DNA of 64,000 bases from Ptiloglossa arizonensis (lineage: Eukaryota; Arthropoda; Insecta; Hymenoptera; Colletidae). Below the pieces are notes generated by a model. The model was not told the DNA's origin. It made no database searches and worked only from the letters and a program-made list of their open reading frames with translations. How positions within the stretch are numbered: the first letter of the stretch is position 1; the number at the start of each line of letters is the position of its first letter. Location: NCBI RefSeq assembly GCF_051014685.1, contig NC_135060.1, positions 4,216,001-4,280,000 of the forward strand. The letters are read 5' to 3'. The translations under genes were made by a program, and so were the position numbers. Below, piece by piece: positions 25,528-37,400 of the stretch.

Positions 25528-28299
25528 TACTATCCGTTTCAGGAAAGTAAAATAATGCTTAACGCTTTCTTTTTTATCTACTGCGTCGACATTTACCCGA
25601 TGAGAATGTGTTTAGTAAAAAGAACGAAAGCAAAAGCTGCCTTAGCTTCAGTAGATTAATGTTGTCTCCTGCCGGAGTAACATATATTTTTAGAAACGTT
25701 TTCACGAAGTGTGGGAGTGATTTGTACAACGGATGTACACTCAGACGCACGGGGGGCGTATAAAGCGACAGAATGATATCGACTGATAGTAGCGCCATGA
25801 CTAGAGTTCTTCAACTATGTACTACCAAAAAGCAAGCCGAGTTTCGCTTGGCTCGAATATCCCAATCGAGCGGTTCTATTCGAATGTTTCGAGCTTACTA
25901 TTCGACCGACGAACAATCGAGTACTCGGCTCGGGTTTGCTTCGACAAATTGCGTTCCACTCGATTCGAATTTCGAATCTCTTCCGTTATTACTCGAATCA
26001 TCGATGATTTCATTTCATTCGACAGATCGAATTTTCTTCTTTTTTTCGTTTGTTTCACTTTGCTTCATCAGTCGACCGAATCTCCTCGTCGCGGACAAAA
26101 GTAATCGGTATTCGTAAAACCAACGTCAGATAATATACGCAGCTATTGCTATAGTTTAAATCTATGTTTATAGTTACAGTTCTGTACAGTACTTGGCTAT
26201 ATATTATATATAATTTCGCTGGTAGAATGTGAAAATAACCAAACGTAACGTATCATTTCTGAAAGTTTCATCATTTTTCGGATTTTTCATCACCGGATCA
26301 TTTTCGACGAATATATCCTTGCATATGTAAAATCTGAAATTGAAACAAACGGTTCGATGTCTTTGGCGTTATTAAAAAATTGAAGTTCATCTCGTGGATG
26401 AAAATTCAATGAAGCGAGAAACCGAGAACGGGCTGTTCAGCTTGTAGTTCCGATCCACCGTTTGATCAAATTTATATCCGATATTGCTTTTGTAATTTTA
26501 GAGTAATGTGGCTGGCATCTATCGTGAAGTTTCGTTAGAGTTTCGTGGACAAAGAAAGTACAGTTTTATCGCCGATCGATAAAATAAAGTAAAGTAGGTA
26601 CGATAATAAACACGATCATATTTGTGTACGAACGTATGAATTGTTAGTTGTTTGGTAACTTGAGAAAATATTATACACGCATACATTGTTACGGGACAGT
26701 ATTTTTTTTTTCTCACGATGGTTGTAGACGATAAATTCGTGAAAATTGTGCGTTTCAAACTTGGTCGACGAACGAAGGTGGAGTGAATTTTTTGAAAAAG
26801 AAAAATCAGATCGTATCGAGTCAGGTTTTTCTCGCGAGGGAGAATTTTTCAAACGAATACGTTGCGTTGTGCACCCTCTGTTCCATTCAACACCGTGATT
26901 TTTAACAAACGATATACTATGAATTCTTGTTGAGTTTTCGCGTCGATTTTACCGAAGAGTAACGATACGCAAACTCGCGGAGTGCGTTTTACTTTACGAA
27001 TGTAAGCGCATAGTTGGTACAGAACTGTGTAACTTTTCTATCAGGTTTCACATTGGTTTTCGTAGCGTTTATCGATTAAATTTGTTCAATACCATCTCGA
27101 GTTGATGGTTTCGCAAGGAATTCAATATATTTTCCAACGTCTTGTCTAAGATTCTTGTCTCGTCGAAACACTGGACCGAGACCTGAACATTTATAATACG
27201 ATTGAAAACGGAGCGACGATTGCTCCTTTTAAGAATAATACAATAATTAAAATAATCGTAATTGTAAAATAATTTGGAAACGTGAAACGGAAAATTTCGT
27301 TCAGGATTTTCTCCATTTTAAAGAGGAAAGTTCTCTTTTCGTGTGTCGGGATTCGTTTTACGGAACGATACGCAGTAATTTTTATGAATTTTTATTTTAC
27401 ACAAGGTGGTTTCTTAGTAATCGTGGTGTAACCGAAATCGTGATGATTTCTTATCAGAAATATCAGGAGGGGAGGTCCATCGAAAGCGTAAAATATAATT
27501 TCATCCTGTGAGCTTTCTATTTCGAGATAATCGATTGTACAATTAAAAGACTGTTTCCCGAACAGAATTTATCGAAAAGTTCTCCGATCTAAAGAAAGAA
27601 TCGTTCGAACGTTCCGAGTGTTACAAATTACGTTAATAAGAGTTCACGTGTTCTCGATTTACATAAAAAGTAGTTATTATTAAGTTACGTTTTACTAAGC
27701 CACGGTAACTTGGAACTTGACGGACTTGGTGTATACCTATAAACACGATGGAAAGTCGAGATTAACAAAGTTTGTCAATCGAGGGCGTGCGCGCATGCCC
27801 TGGATATTTTCAAAATCGATTATCTTGAAAACGAATTCTCGAACAAACAAACAAACCTACCTTTACATTTTTTATTTACTTTGCGAAAAGAATCCCACCC
27901 TATCGAGTCGTACTACGTGCTTCGAATCGTTCTCTACAATTTATGTCGTAACTTGAAAGTGACTTAGGAACAAATGGTTTATAGATCTATGCTTATCAGG
28001 TGCATTTCTTATTGTTGCTCTCGAATCGTAGCGTACATCGATACAATGCATATATAGAATACATCGAATCACCCTATACTGTACAGAATGTGAAAATACA
28101 ATTTTTTTCTGAATTTCGGGAATGAATTTTATTCGTCCGAATCGTTGGACTCGGGATTAAAAAGTCGGGATTAAAAAACCGTTTGATTTTTCTTTCCACG
28201 TATTCTACTCATCGGGGGACTTTAAACTTCAATAGGAATTATATATCGCGAACAATTCTTTTTTCTTTTCTTTTTTCTACGAAAAACCGTCACAGTTTC

Positions 28300-31200
28300 A
28301 GTCAATGAGATCGCGCTTGTTTGACACAAATATAATAGAACGCGTAGAAGAAGACAAAGCTGACCAAAGCCGATTTCATTTCAAACCAAACGCGGACGAA
28401 TCGCATCGCGTTTAGAGGCAATTCCTCGTCGTTTAATTGGCCGACGTTAATACAGTTTTCCGCAAAAACGAATCGTTCGCTACTTACGGTTCCTTTTTTC
28501 ACTTTGATTCTCTCGTTGAGTACACAGAGAAATAATAATGGGTTACGTTTCTCCTTGATTTTCACCTTTCGATCCGAAAGGAACCAAATTATCGCAACGG
28601 AGGAAACACTTCGGGACAATTTCGTTTACGAAAGAATCTATTTCAATTATGGAGTACAATTTTTTTTTTTCAATCTTCCGTCTGTAACGATAACTCTGTA
28701 TTCGAGTTTTAGATTCTCGTATCGAGCTACGATTACCATTTCGAACAAAATCGGTCCATGGACAATCATCGTTCCCTCTCGTACGGTTTCTCTTTCCCCG
28801 ATGCGTGTTCGTTGTTTGCGAAGCGCGAGAGAAACGTTCCCGATAAATCTCAAAGCGGATGAAATTCGACGTAAAAGATTCGAATGAACGTTTTCTCGGT
28901 CACGTCTCGCGAAGGAACTGTACCGAATGAAATTTTGTTCGCTCGATTCAAATTTTTGCCAATCGAAACAGTGTCGTAGCGAGACGTCGGAAAGCATCGC
29001 GACGTATTCGTCTCTGTCGATTTCAATTGAAACGTATTCTCTCGGTAGGCTTTTTTAACGAATCTGTTCACCGTTCCGTATCGCGTAGCTGGTACCTGAA
29101 AGCGGCGACAAATGCTCTATCAGTGTACCTTGCATAGTAAACGCGTCGATTTGACACCGTTCTGGACAGTAATGGATAACAGTGCGAGCTACCGGCGCTT
29201 CGAACAAAAACCTTGATACGAGCCAATCGTTCGGGCACTGCGTCAACAACGTTGTATTGTCCGTCGGTCGTTCCCGAAGGAAGAATCAATTCCAACGGAG
29301 TGACGATTTTAACGTCGCGCGAACATCGTCGTTGTCTACGATATATCTTTCTCGTTCGATGCGCGCCTCGTGTTCGTCGGCGCTGGTGTACCGCGAACGT
29401 GTCCACGCGTAGAAAAACGCGTGAATAAGTTCGCGAGGGGTTTCGCTCCGCGCGTCCCGTTGGTTAGGAAGAAAGAGGTTCACAATTAGCCGCGAGTACG
29501 CGTAGGCGTAAGAGATTCGGGCCGAGGAAAAAGGCGAACGAGAAGTAAGGACAGAGGGAGTAGCAACGCCGATAAAACGGTCGGGGCCGGGGAGTGGCGA
29601 GGGGTTTCGCGAGCGAGCGAGCGAGCGAACGCGGGGTGGGGTTGCTCGGTGAAAGGGCCGAGCGAACACGAGAAAAGGAAACACGAAAGGGACGAAGAGA
29701 AAGTGAAGAGTGAATTTAAGACGGCGGGAGACAATTACGAGAAAGAGGGAACGGAGAGGAGCGGAGAGAAGCCGAGAGAAGCGGAGAGAAGAGAGAGAAG
29801 AGAGAGAAGCGAAGTCTCGGTCGAGCTACTCGCTCCCGTTCGTGAGAGCGATAAAGAGCGGAGAATGGAGGAGATGTGACAAAAAAGTTGGACCGAGAGA
29901 CAGAAGGAAGTACCGAAAGCGCAAGAAGGAGAGGGAGGGGGAGCGGTGGTGGAAGAAAGGCGACGAGAGGAGAACGAGAGAAAGAAAGGGTCGGGACGCG
30001 GCCGAGTGGGAGGGAATCACGGAGATAGAGCGAAAGAAGGAGAACAGCGGGTGTGTCTGTGTATGTGTGTGAAAGAGAGAGAGAGAGAGAGTAGCAGCCG
30101 GGTATCGATCGTCAGCTAGAAAACTACCCCTTGGAGGCGCAGTGTGCAAAGCCGACTACGTACGAGTCGGTGGTGCTCGTGGTGCTCGTGGTTCACGCGT
30201 ATCTCTAGACGGTCTAGAGTTTCGCTTGCGGTGCTCCGCAACGGCGGTGATCGTCCGTAATTCTTCGTCAACGAGGATCGGTGGATCCGTCCCGTTTGGG
30301 GTGAATTTGAACGTTTTCGAGGGGTGTCACGTATCCTGCTATTGAACGCGCGAGGTGAGAGATCGCTCTGTTGTTACGATAGCCACTGTCGCAAACGATG
30401 TTCTTTATTTAATTCGTTTGCGAATGTATCGGATTCGTACCCGTTACCCCGTTTCGCTCGATCTGGACCCGCACCACTGCGTATCCGTAACATCGGGGCA
30501 TATCCGTACAAATGATACGTCCCTTTGGTATCACCTCGTTCCGCGAAACGTCGTCTCTCCTGTTATCTCGCAGCCACGATCGCTCCGCGGACAAATTTTC
30601 TCGCCGAGACCGGTGCGTCTCGATTCGTCGTCCGCTTTCGACGTTCTAACGAGGTTAAAGATGGTGTTAGACAGATCGCGTCTGGCACCGGCCGAAAGAT
30701 TACGAAAGAACAACCGTGTCCGTCGTGCTCGTTGTTATAACGGGAAGCGCATAAGGTGAACCTTTTTTTACGTGCAACCTTTACCCTTATTTGTACGGTC
30801 GCTCGCATTCTCGATCGCTACCGTTCCGAGAAGGCACGGCTTATTAAGACGGTACGGAGCTCGTTGATTCATTCTTTACGAGCGTGCCGCTCTATTTTCG
30901 GGATTGTCGTCTTCTGTTACACGATAGAAGGTTCGCTCGATGGTAAACGACGGCTAGCTGGTAACAATGTAACGAGACGTGCACGGTGCAATTTGCATAA
31001 CGAAGTGGGTGTGTATATCGGCATCATCGGTTACGGTCAATTCTATTCGAGGGATTAGAGAGTTTTATTACGAATGGATACGATTAATTGTCGGTGTGGC
31101 TGTGACTGTGTGCCCGTGCGCGCGCGTGTGTGCGTTGCATGAAATATTGGAAAGGATTACCGTTCGTCTGTACGTGTGTCGGCGATTATTACATCAGAAG

Positions 31201-31393
31201 TAAGTCATGATGCTGGAAAACGTGGCCGATCGATAACATTGAAAATCATCGGTCCGTGGATGGTCGGATCTGGCGAGCAGCCAACCGGCCAGTCATAAAT
31301 TCAAACCCTTCCCTTTGTTTTCCAAAAATTTCCCTCGATACCGTTTCTTTTCATTTCTTCTTTAACCTCACGGTGTACGAATTTCTGTTCCAG
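28300..31393 (+). promoter_or_regulatory. CpG-rich and purine-rich promoter/leader block of endophilin A
   Basis: About 3 kb of GC- and CpG-rich sequence unlike the AT-rich flanks; stop codons are sparse on both strands, so many overlapping ORFs appear by chance. It contains a GCGA run (29609-29628), a purine-only GAGAGA-rich tract (about 29640-29820 and 29900-29950) and a (GA)n run at 30070-30090, resembling GAGA-factor type promoters. A good donor (cagaa/gtaagt) at 31200 and acceptor (ttccag) at 31393 would join a noncoding first exon to the exon carrying the EndoA ATG. The start site was not located. Confidence 0.5.
29745..29812. repeat. GA-rich imperfect tandem repeat
   Basis: Imperfect units of GGAGAGAAGC type in the EndoA upstream block. 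One strand is purine-only over most of the tract, as in GAGA-binding promoter elements. Confidence 0.6.
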
Positions 31394-31435
31394 GCTCACC
31401 GGTTTCACAGCAAGCGGAAATAAAGACGTTCCACC

Positions 31436-34400
31436 ATGGCGTTCGCGGGGTTAAAGAAACAGATCAACAAGGCCAATCAAGTGAGTATATATCACGTATC
31501 TTAACCGGCGAGCGTAATTGTTCTTCGATGAAAAAATTCGTTAATCGAGGAACGAAGCGAACGTGCGTTCGTTAAGGGCGCGTAGATGAAATTTAAAGCT
31601 ACGCGAACATTTTTGCGATATCGGGAACCCGGTTGGCCGAACGTTGAAATTTTTATTGAAAAAGGAAAAATAAAATAGCACACGTCGAGAGAACTCGGTC
31701 GGCCGGGTACCGAGACACTCCATCGAAAGACCATAGTTGCTTTCGAACGATAATGCTCGGTCCAATATCACGGTCGCTGGATTCGTTGAAATTTCGATGT
31801 CCACGAACGTGTTTGTCGTGCGAGACGTGTTACATCTTTTGTAATGTAATCACATTTTGCTTCGAGATGCGCCCACATTACCCCCGCCCACTCACAGTTA
31901 ACTGACCGAGATTCGTTGTTCTATGTGGTCAAGTTTCGAAGCTTCTTTCAACGATGGGGAATTAGAATGTAATCTTTGCGATCGAACGTGTACCCGAACC
32001 CTTTTAGGTCGAGTTGTCGTTCACATTTTATTTGGATATTCGATTAATCGTACACCCGAATGCACGTATACAATAGAGAAAATGTACATTGAATATATGT
32101 ATATCCGTGTCAAATTGAGAGCAAGGACTTTTGATTGTCAACTTCGCTTCGAGAGAATCTTTAGATACTCGGACTTATTTCACAAAAGTGCACGATTCAA
32201 TGCTTTACGGAACTATTTTATACATCGCGTGCAATTCAACGCGATCCATTAATTATTCCACAATCGAAGATGCGATGTAGTAATTTTTTCAACGCGGTAC
32301 GATAAGTTTATCAGAAATATATAGTATATTGTAATTTGTACACGACAATGGAGTTATGTAATTATCGAATTTGGTATAAATTGATCGTAATGCGGTAACG
32401 AATGGCATTGGTGCATTTTTAAAGTGCACTGTTAAGGTTTCTAACTCCGAGTCAAGCTGAATTTCAACTTGAACTTTCACTGCGACTCGACGAATTTATA
32501 CAAACGATTTCATTACTTTTGTAAACACGGGGAGGAGATTCTTATAAATTAGGTCGCAATAATTACAGAAATATTTTAATCACAATTGTTTACTGGTAAA
32601 CAGAAACGAGTATTAAAGTTAAATAATTTTGCTTCGAAATAATACAAGTAACGTAATAAATTGTATTAATTGAATCTAGCGATTGTTTCGCAAATAGTTG
32701 TGGTAGCTCAATTTGAAATCACATACCATTTCGATAATTAATTTCTACTTATATATTTAATTATGTATGAGAAAGGAGCCTGTAGACTGTACAGAATAAT
32801 GCAAAATAACTTTCAAAAACCTATTCTATGATCAAATTTGAAATTTGTTTTTTTAAGTGTTAGCGAATTAAAAATTATTCACTATGGTGCTACGGATGTG
32901 ACATTACGGATGATAAAATTCCATGTGTAGCAAAGTCGTCTGCTATATTGTTTTTTCTACAATTACACGATTATTTTAATACTCTAATATTCGACGCACT
33001 AATTCTATCATTTTCTTGTTTCATTCGAGTAAAAAAATGAAACAAAGAATAATTTATACGCAAGTCAAACATTCTTAAAGTCAGTTGTGTATTTTGGATT
33101 TCAAACCAAACAACTCGATTACGTACACATTCTGCTTCACTTTCCTATTAGCTAAGTGCATTCGATACGATATATAATAGTTAACCTCTTGGTCCATGAA
33201 TTTTTTCTAAATGCGACAAACAAATCTATTAAGTAGAAACTGATATAGCAATTAAGGTAAAAATACTTGAAATATTATTTCTCGCCTTTGTTTACATACA
33301 TTTTCAACAAATTATGGTTGTGGTTGTGGTTGTGGTAGAAATTCATGGCAAAGAATAGAAATATATCACTTATTTGCTCAGTAAATTTTAAAAAGTTCAC
33401 ATAAATGTCTAATGTACAGGATGTTTTAAGATGAGGGTAAAAAATTTAAATACTTTATTACGGGGGAGGATCATTACAAGTGAAAAATTTCATACGAATG
33501 TAGATTATGTTTTGAATGTCCAATAGTAATGGTTCAAAATTTTTTTCGAGTACAAAAATCCTGTGAGATAAGCTTCGAAAAACTAAAACTAAACTAGACA
33601 AGATAATACTAGTTACTTACAATAGAAAATAGCTTTAATATTGCTTAACCCTTTGTGTGTTATGTCACGTACAGTTTGCGTAGCAACATTTTAATATTTA
33701 CCGGTAGACGTATCTTTAAAGGGAAATTGTAAGCTTCTAGAACGTAATAATTACCCAACAAAAGTGATAATTATAAATTATCCTATGAGTTCGTTATGAC
33801 GGTAATAAAACTTTGAACAGCTGTAATCGCTTAAGTATCGCGAACGTTCTTAAACGTGACATTTTTTACTCACAGTGTTAACATTTTTCGTTCGATACAT
33901 TTTTCATAGTCTAAACTTTCATCAATTGGTGTATCTTAAAAAATAAAATACAGAAAGTTAGTACGTGCGATACGAAGAATTTTGATATATCGATTTTACG
34001 ATATCGAACAAAACTTGACAATCTTTATCGCATTACAAATGCAAAATTATTCGAGAGCAGAAATTTATAAAATATTCTATTGATTTCTTCAGTCTTATAA
34101 ATTATGGTCCGAATAAAAATATTCGTACAATTATATGTTAATTTCACATTGTCCGAGAAGAAAACAACTAATGTCTTTCGTGTATCGAGATAATTTGACT
34201 CGATTCAAGATAATTTGATTCAATTTAGTTTTTTCGATTTTCAGAAAACTTGATATTTTCGTGTTTCAATGAATATGAATTTAACATATAATTATGCGTA
34301 AATTCCGATCATTCGAAGCGAAATAATTTTATCGAGAAGTAAATTATAATTGCTAATAAGTTTTACAACTTCACTGGAAAAGATTGCTTCTCGGTTTTGC

Positions 34401-37400
34401 TTTACTTGGACGCACTTTGTATTTAACGAGCTATCCCGAATTTTCTTCAATATTGTCATGTTTTTAAGTCCATAATACGAAGAGTAGTTAATTCATTAAT
34501 TGTTTATGATTATCGGATACTTTTGATGGAGGATCAGGGTGGTTTACAAATTATTAATAATTCTGATTCTGCCTTGATCGATGTTCCAACCGTTTATGTA
34601 GTATTCTGACTCGGGAACAAAGGTCTCATTCGCCTCAATGTACCTTGAGTGGTACAATTAATTCTTATTTAGGTTGACACTTATTAAATTCGAGCTGGGA
34701 AACGTATTCTCTTACTTCGAAGTCGGTAAAAGCAACACGAAACGAATGCCATGATTGTACAATTTTATTTTTCATGTCTCCGTATTGTAATTATTCCGCG
34801 AGGTAATTATTTATAGATCGATTGAAATCATTGGTTTACGTTCCGGATAGTGTATAATTACTTGTAACGGTGAAACGTTTTCCATAAAGGAATGCAAATG
34901 TTTTTGATAATTCGAGCGAAGTTCTCGGTTGCATTTCATGCGACGAATTTCATTCAAGTTCGCAAGCTTTTTAACGAACCTTGGAAGTGATACTCGAGTC
35001 TATGAGTACTTTTAACTTCAATCGCAGTAAGGCAACGTCTTATTCATGAAAATTTATATTCAGAAATATGTATCGAGAAGTAACAGCACCGATTTATTTT
35101 CAGCCGACGAAGGGTCGGGTTAGTAATTAAATTGTTAAAAGAATTTATAACAGAAGTTTGCAAAGTTATAAGCGAAATTTTCGTCTCCCTTTTCTGAAAC
35201 TAGAGAATATATAGAATAAAATTAAATCCTCTCCTTAAACCGTTGAAATCGGATTAAAAACGAAGTATTTTGCCTCACGTTATTATCATGCTTTAATTGA
35301 AAAGTTTTTTCGTACTTTAATTACTGGAAATGTAGTTTTCCTAAACACGCTACCTAAAGTAATCAAAGAATCATATATTTAAATATAATTCGTAGAGAGG
35401 AAATTAACTTTCAGTGGTCAATGTACTTATTTCGACTCAAACATTATACGGATTACGAATTTTAGAAAAATCTTACACAGTTAATAACATAGTATTATTT
35501 CGATGTTATTCATCAAATACTTTTGATTCATTATCTAGAGCAGTTTTGTCTAAAACTGCATCCGACAGCGAAACATCTTCTTCCACTTAAACACGAACCC
35601 CAGATTCGAGGTAGAAAATATTGACCGTTCAAGGTCACTATTCATTATTCAACACGGTAGGTGCGAGTTACCCTTCGTGGTAAGGGCAAGAATTGAAAAT
35701 CACCTTTTTCTCCAATTTTTTTCTATTTTAATGCATAATAAATTTTGAACAAAAATTAAAGAGATTTCATTTACGAAGACACATGGTATTTTAATCGAAA
35801 ATCCAAGTTGTGAACAATAAAAAAATGCCGAAAACTTATTTCGTATAAACAAGAATGTGGCAAAAATTATGAAAATTGTTATGTAAGAATGAAATATGGT
35901 TTGCAATCTCTTTTGAAACTCGATCTCTTTGAATCGATGCATTTCGCGACGTGAAGTCTTATTTGGAAGAATGCGGGCGGAGCGTTTGTGTCCGTGTTAA
36001 AGGGCAAGCGTAATCAGCTGTCTACTGTAACATCAAATACCTACATATACGTGTACATCTCACAGTGTTACAAAAGTACGCTACGTAGCCGTAACAATTC
36101 GTGGTATCGTAAAACAAAAGCGTCAATTTCTTTATCAACAATTGTACAAGTTACTTCCTAAAGCCAGTTTATATTGCAGAATAATGTTCTGCTTTCGAAA
36201 TAATGCAGTCGGGAAATGTATAAATTTGAATGTAACGCTTTGCGAGGAGACAATAGGAAGACTGTCGTTCTAAAAAGGCGCTAAAAATTGAAAATCAAGT
36301 TGAAACTCAACATTGGAATACACGAAAGTTTCACTTAAACAACTACTAGCTTTTAAACTTCTCGATTTTTTGGAATTAATAGACACTTCGAGACTCCATT
36401 GATTGGTTCTAGTCAATTATTCAAGTCAGATTATATTTAGCAAAACTTCTCTATGAGGACGACAACATTAATCTTCGTTGTCTTATAGTACCAATAGTAT
36501 TATTAAATTCGAAGTAAAATAACGCTGGCAAGGAAACCTGTAAATGTTACATTGGTTATATAATAGGCTATGCTGGAATTAAACGCTATTGTCACCAACA
36601 TGCGAATAGTAACTGTACAGGCAAGTGCTATTCACATGTACCAGCAATAATTTATCATCTATTGTATGCTCGGTTTCTCTAATGAATTGTACGATCTGCG
36701 GAAATACTTAGTGAAATATTTAATGTCGAACATTTGTTTGACACTTTATAATGTAACGCGCATAATATAGTTTTTATTGGTTGTATTGCTGTTTTTCTGA
36801 ATATAAATACATTAAAGATCGTATAAAATACTCGTATGATAAATATTATGTAAAAGTTCCACGTACAAGTTAGTCTGAGACACAACAAGCTGCGAAAAAA
36901 TCGGTTTCAACCAAAATAGAAAATCTGAACAATATTGAGAATAATTGTAACAAGAATATATAATTCCGCGATTGCTTTGATACAAAACTGGCATTTTTCA
37001 CTGTTCTTGGGGGTTTTTTTTTTATCGTTTACAATTATCTATAGTATTTTTTTTTTTTTTTTAAATTTGTTATTCAATGAAACAGGAGACGTGATTTTCA
37101 ATTTTTGCCCCTTAAAATTCTCTGAGTCGAGATACAAAGTTGAAACTTGATACAGATTGATCTTTTCTGATAAACTATCGAATGATCCATCGCGAGTCAA
37201 ATTCGGTTTAGAAGTACACTTGACCCCTTATTCGGCTACTGATTTGCAAGAATGAAAAAAATGTATCTCTGGATCATCCTTTGTAAGTGCAATAAGACCG
37301 AGGAGAATAATTTATTGTAAAGTAATCTCTTTCTTTAATCCATTAAAGAGTACAAGATTTGTCTGCACGACATACTTTGTAGATTCGTGTCTTTAAGCTT

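Larger units (their letters stand above)
22952..29000. other. Intergenic region between importin-11 and the EndoA upstream block
   Basis: Six kilobases with no recognised gene. The left end is importin-11 3'UTR with AATAAA at 23095-23100. Around 23300-23830 the sequence is less AT-rich, has a donor-like GCGGTGAGTG near 23478 and two ATTGGT boxes (23739 and 23774 area), so an unannotated noncoding first exon is possible. 23840-25470 is AT-rich and empty apart from a 31-codon ORF at 24045. From about 25780 CpG and TCGA words become frequent. No RNA gene was recognised. Confidence 0.45.

Noticed and set aside
28504..30759. Many overlapping 60-134 codon ORFs on both strands
   Set aside because: They overlap in up to four frames, are R/S/E-rich translations of CpG- and GA-rich DNA, and show no domain. 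They are explained by low stop density in the promoter/leader block.
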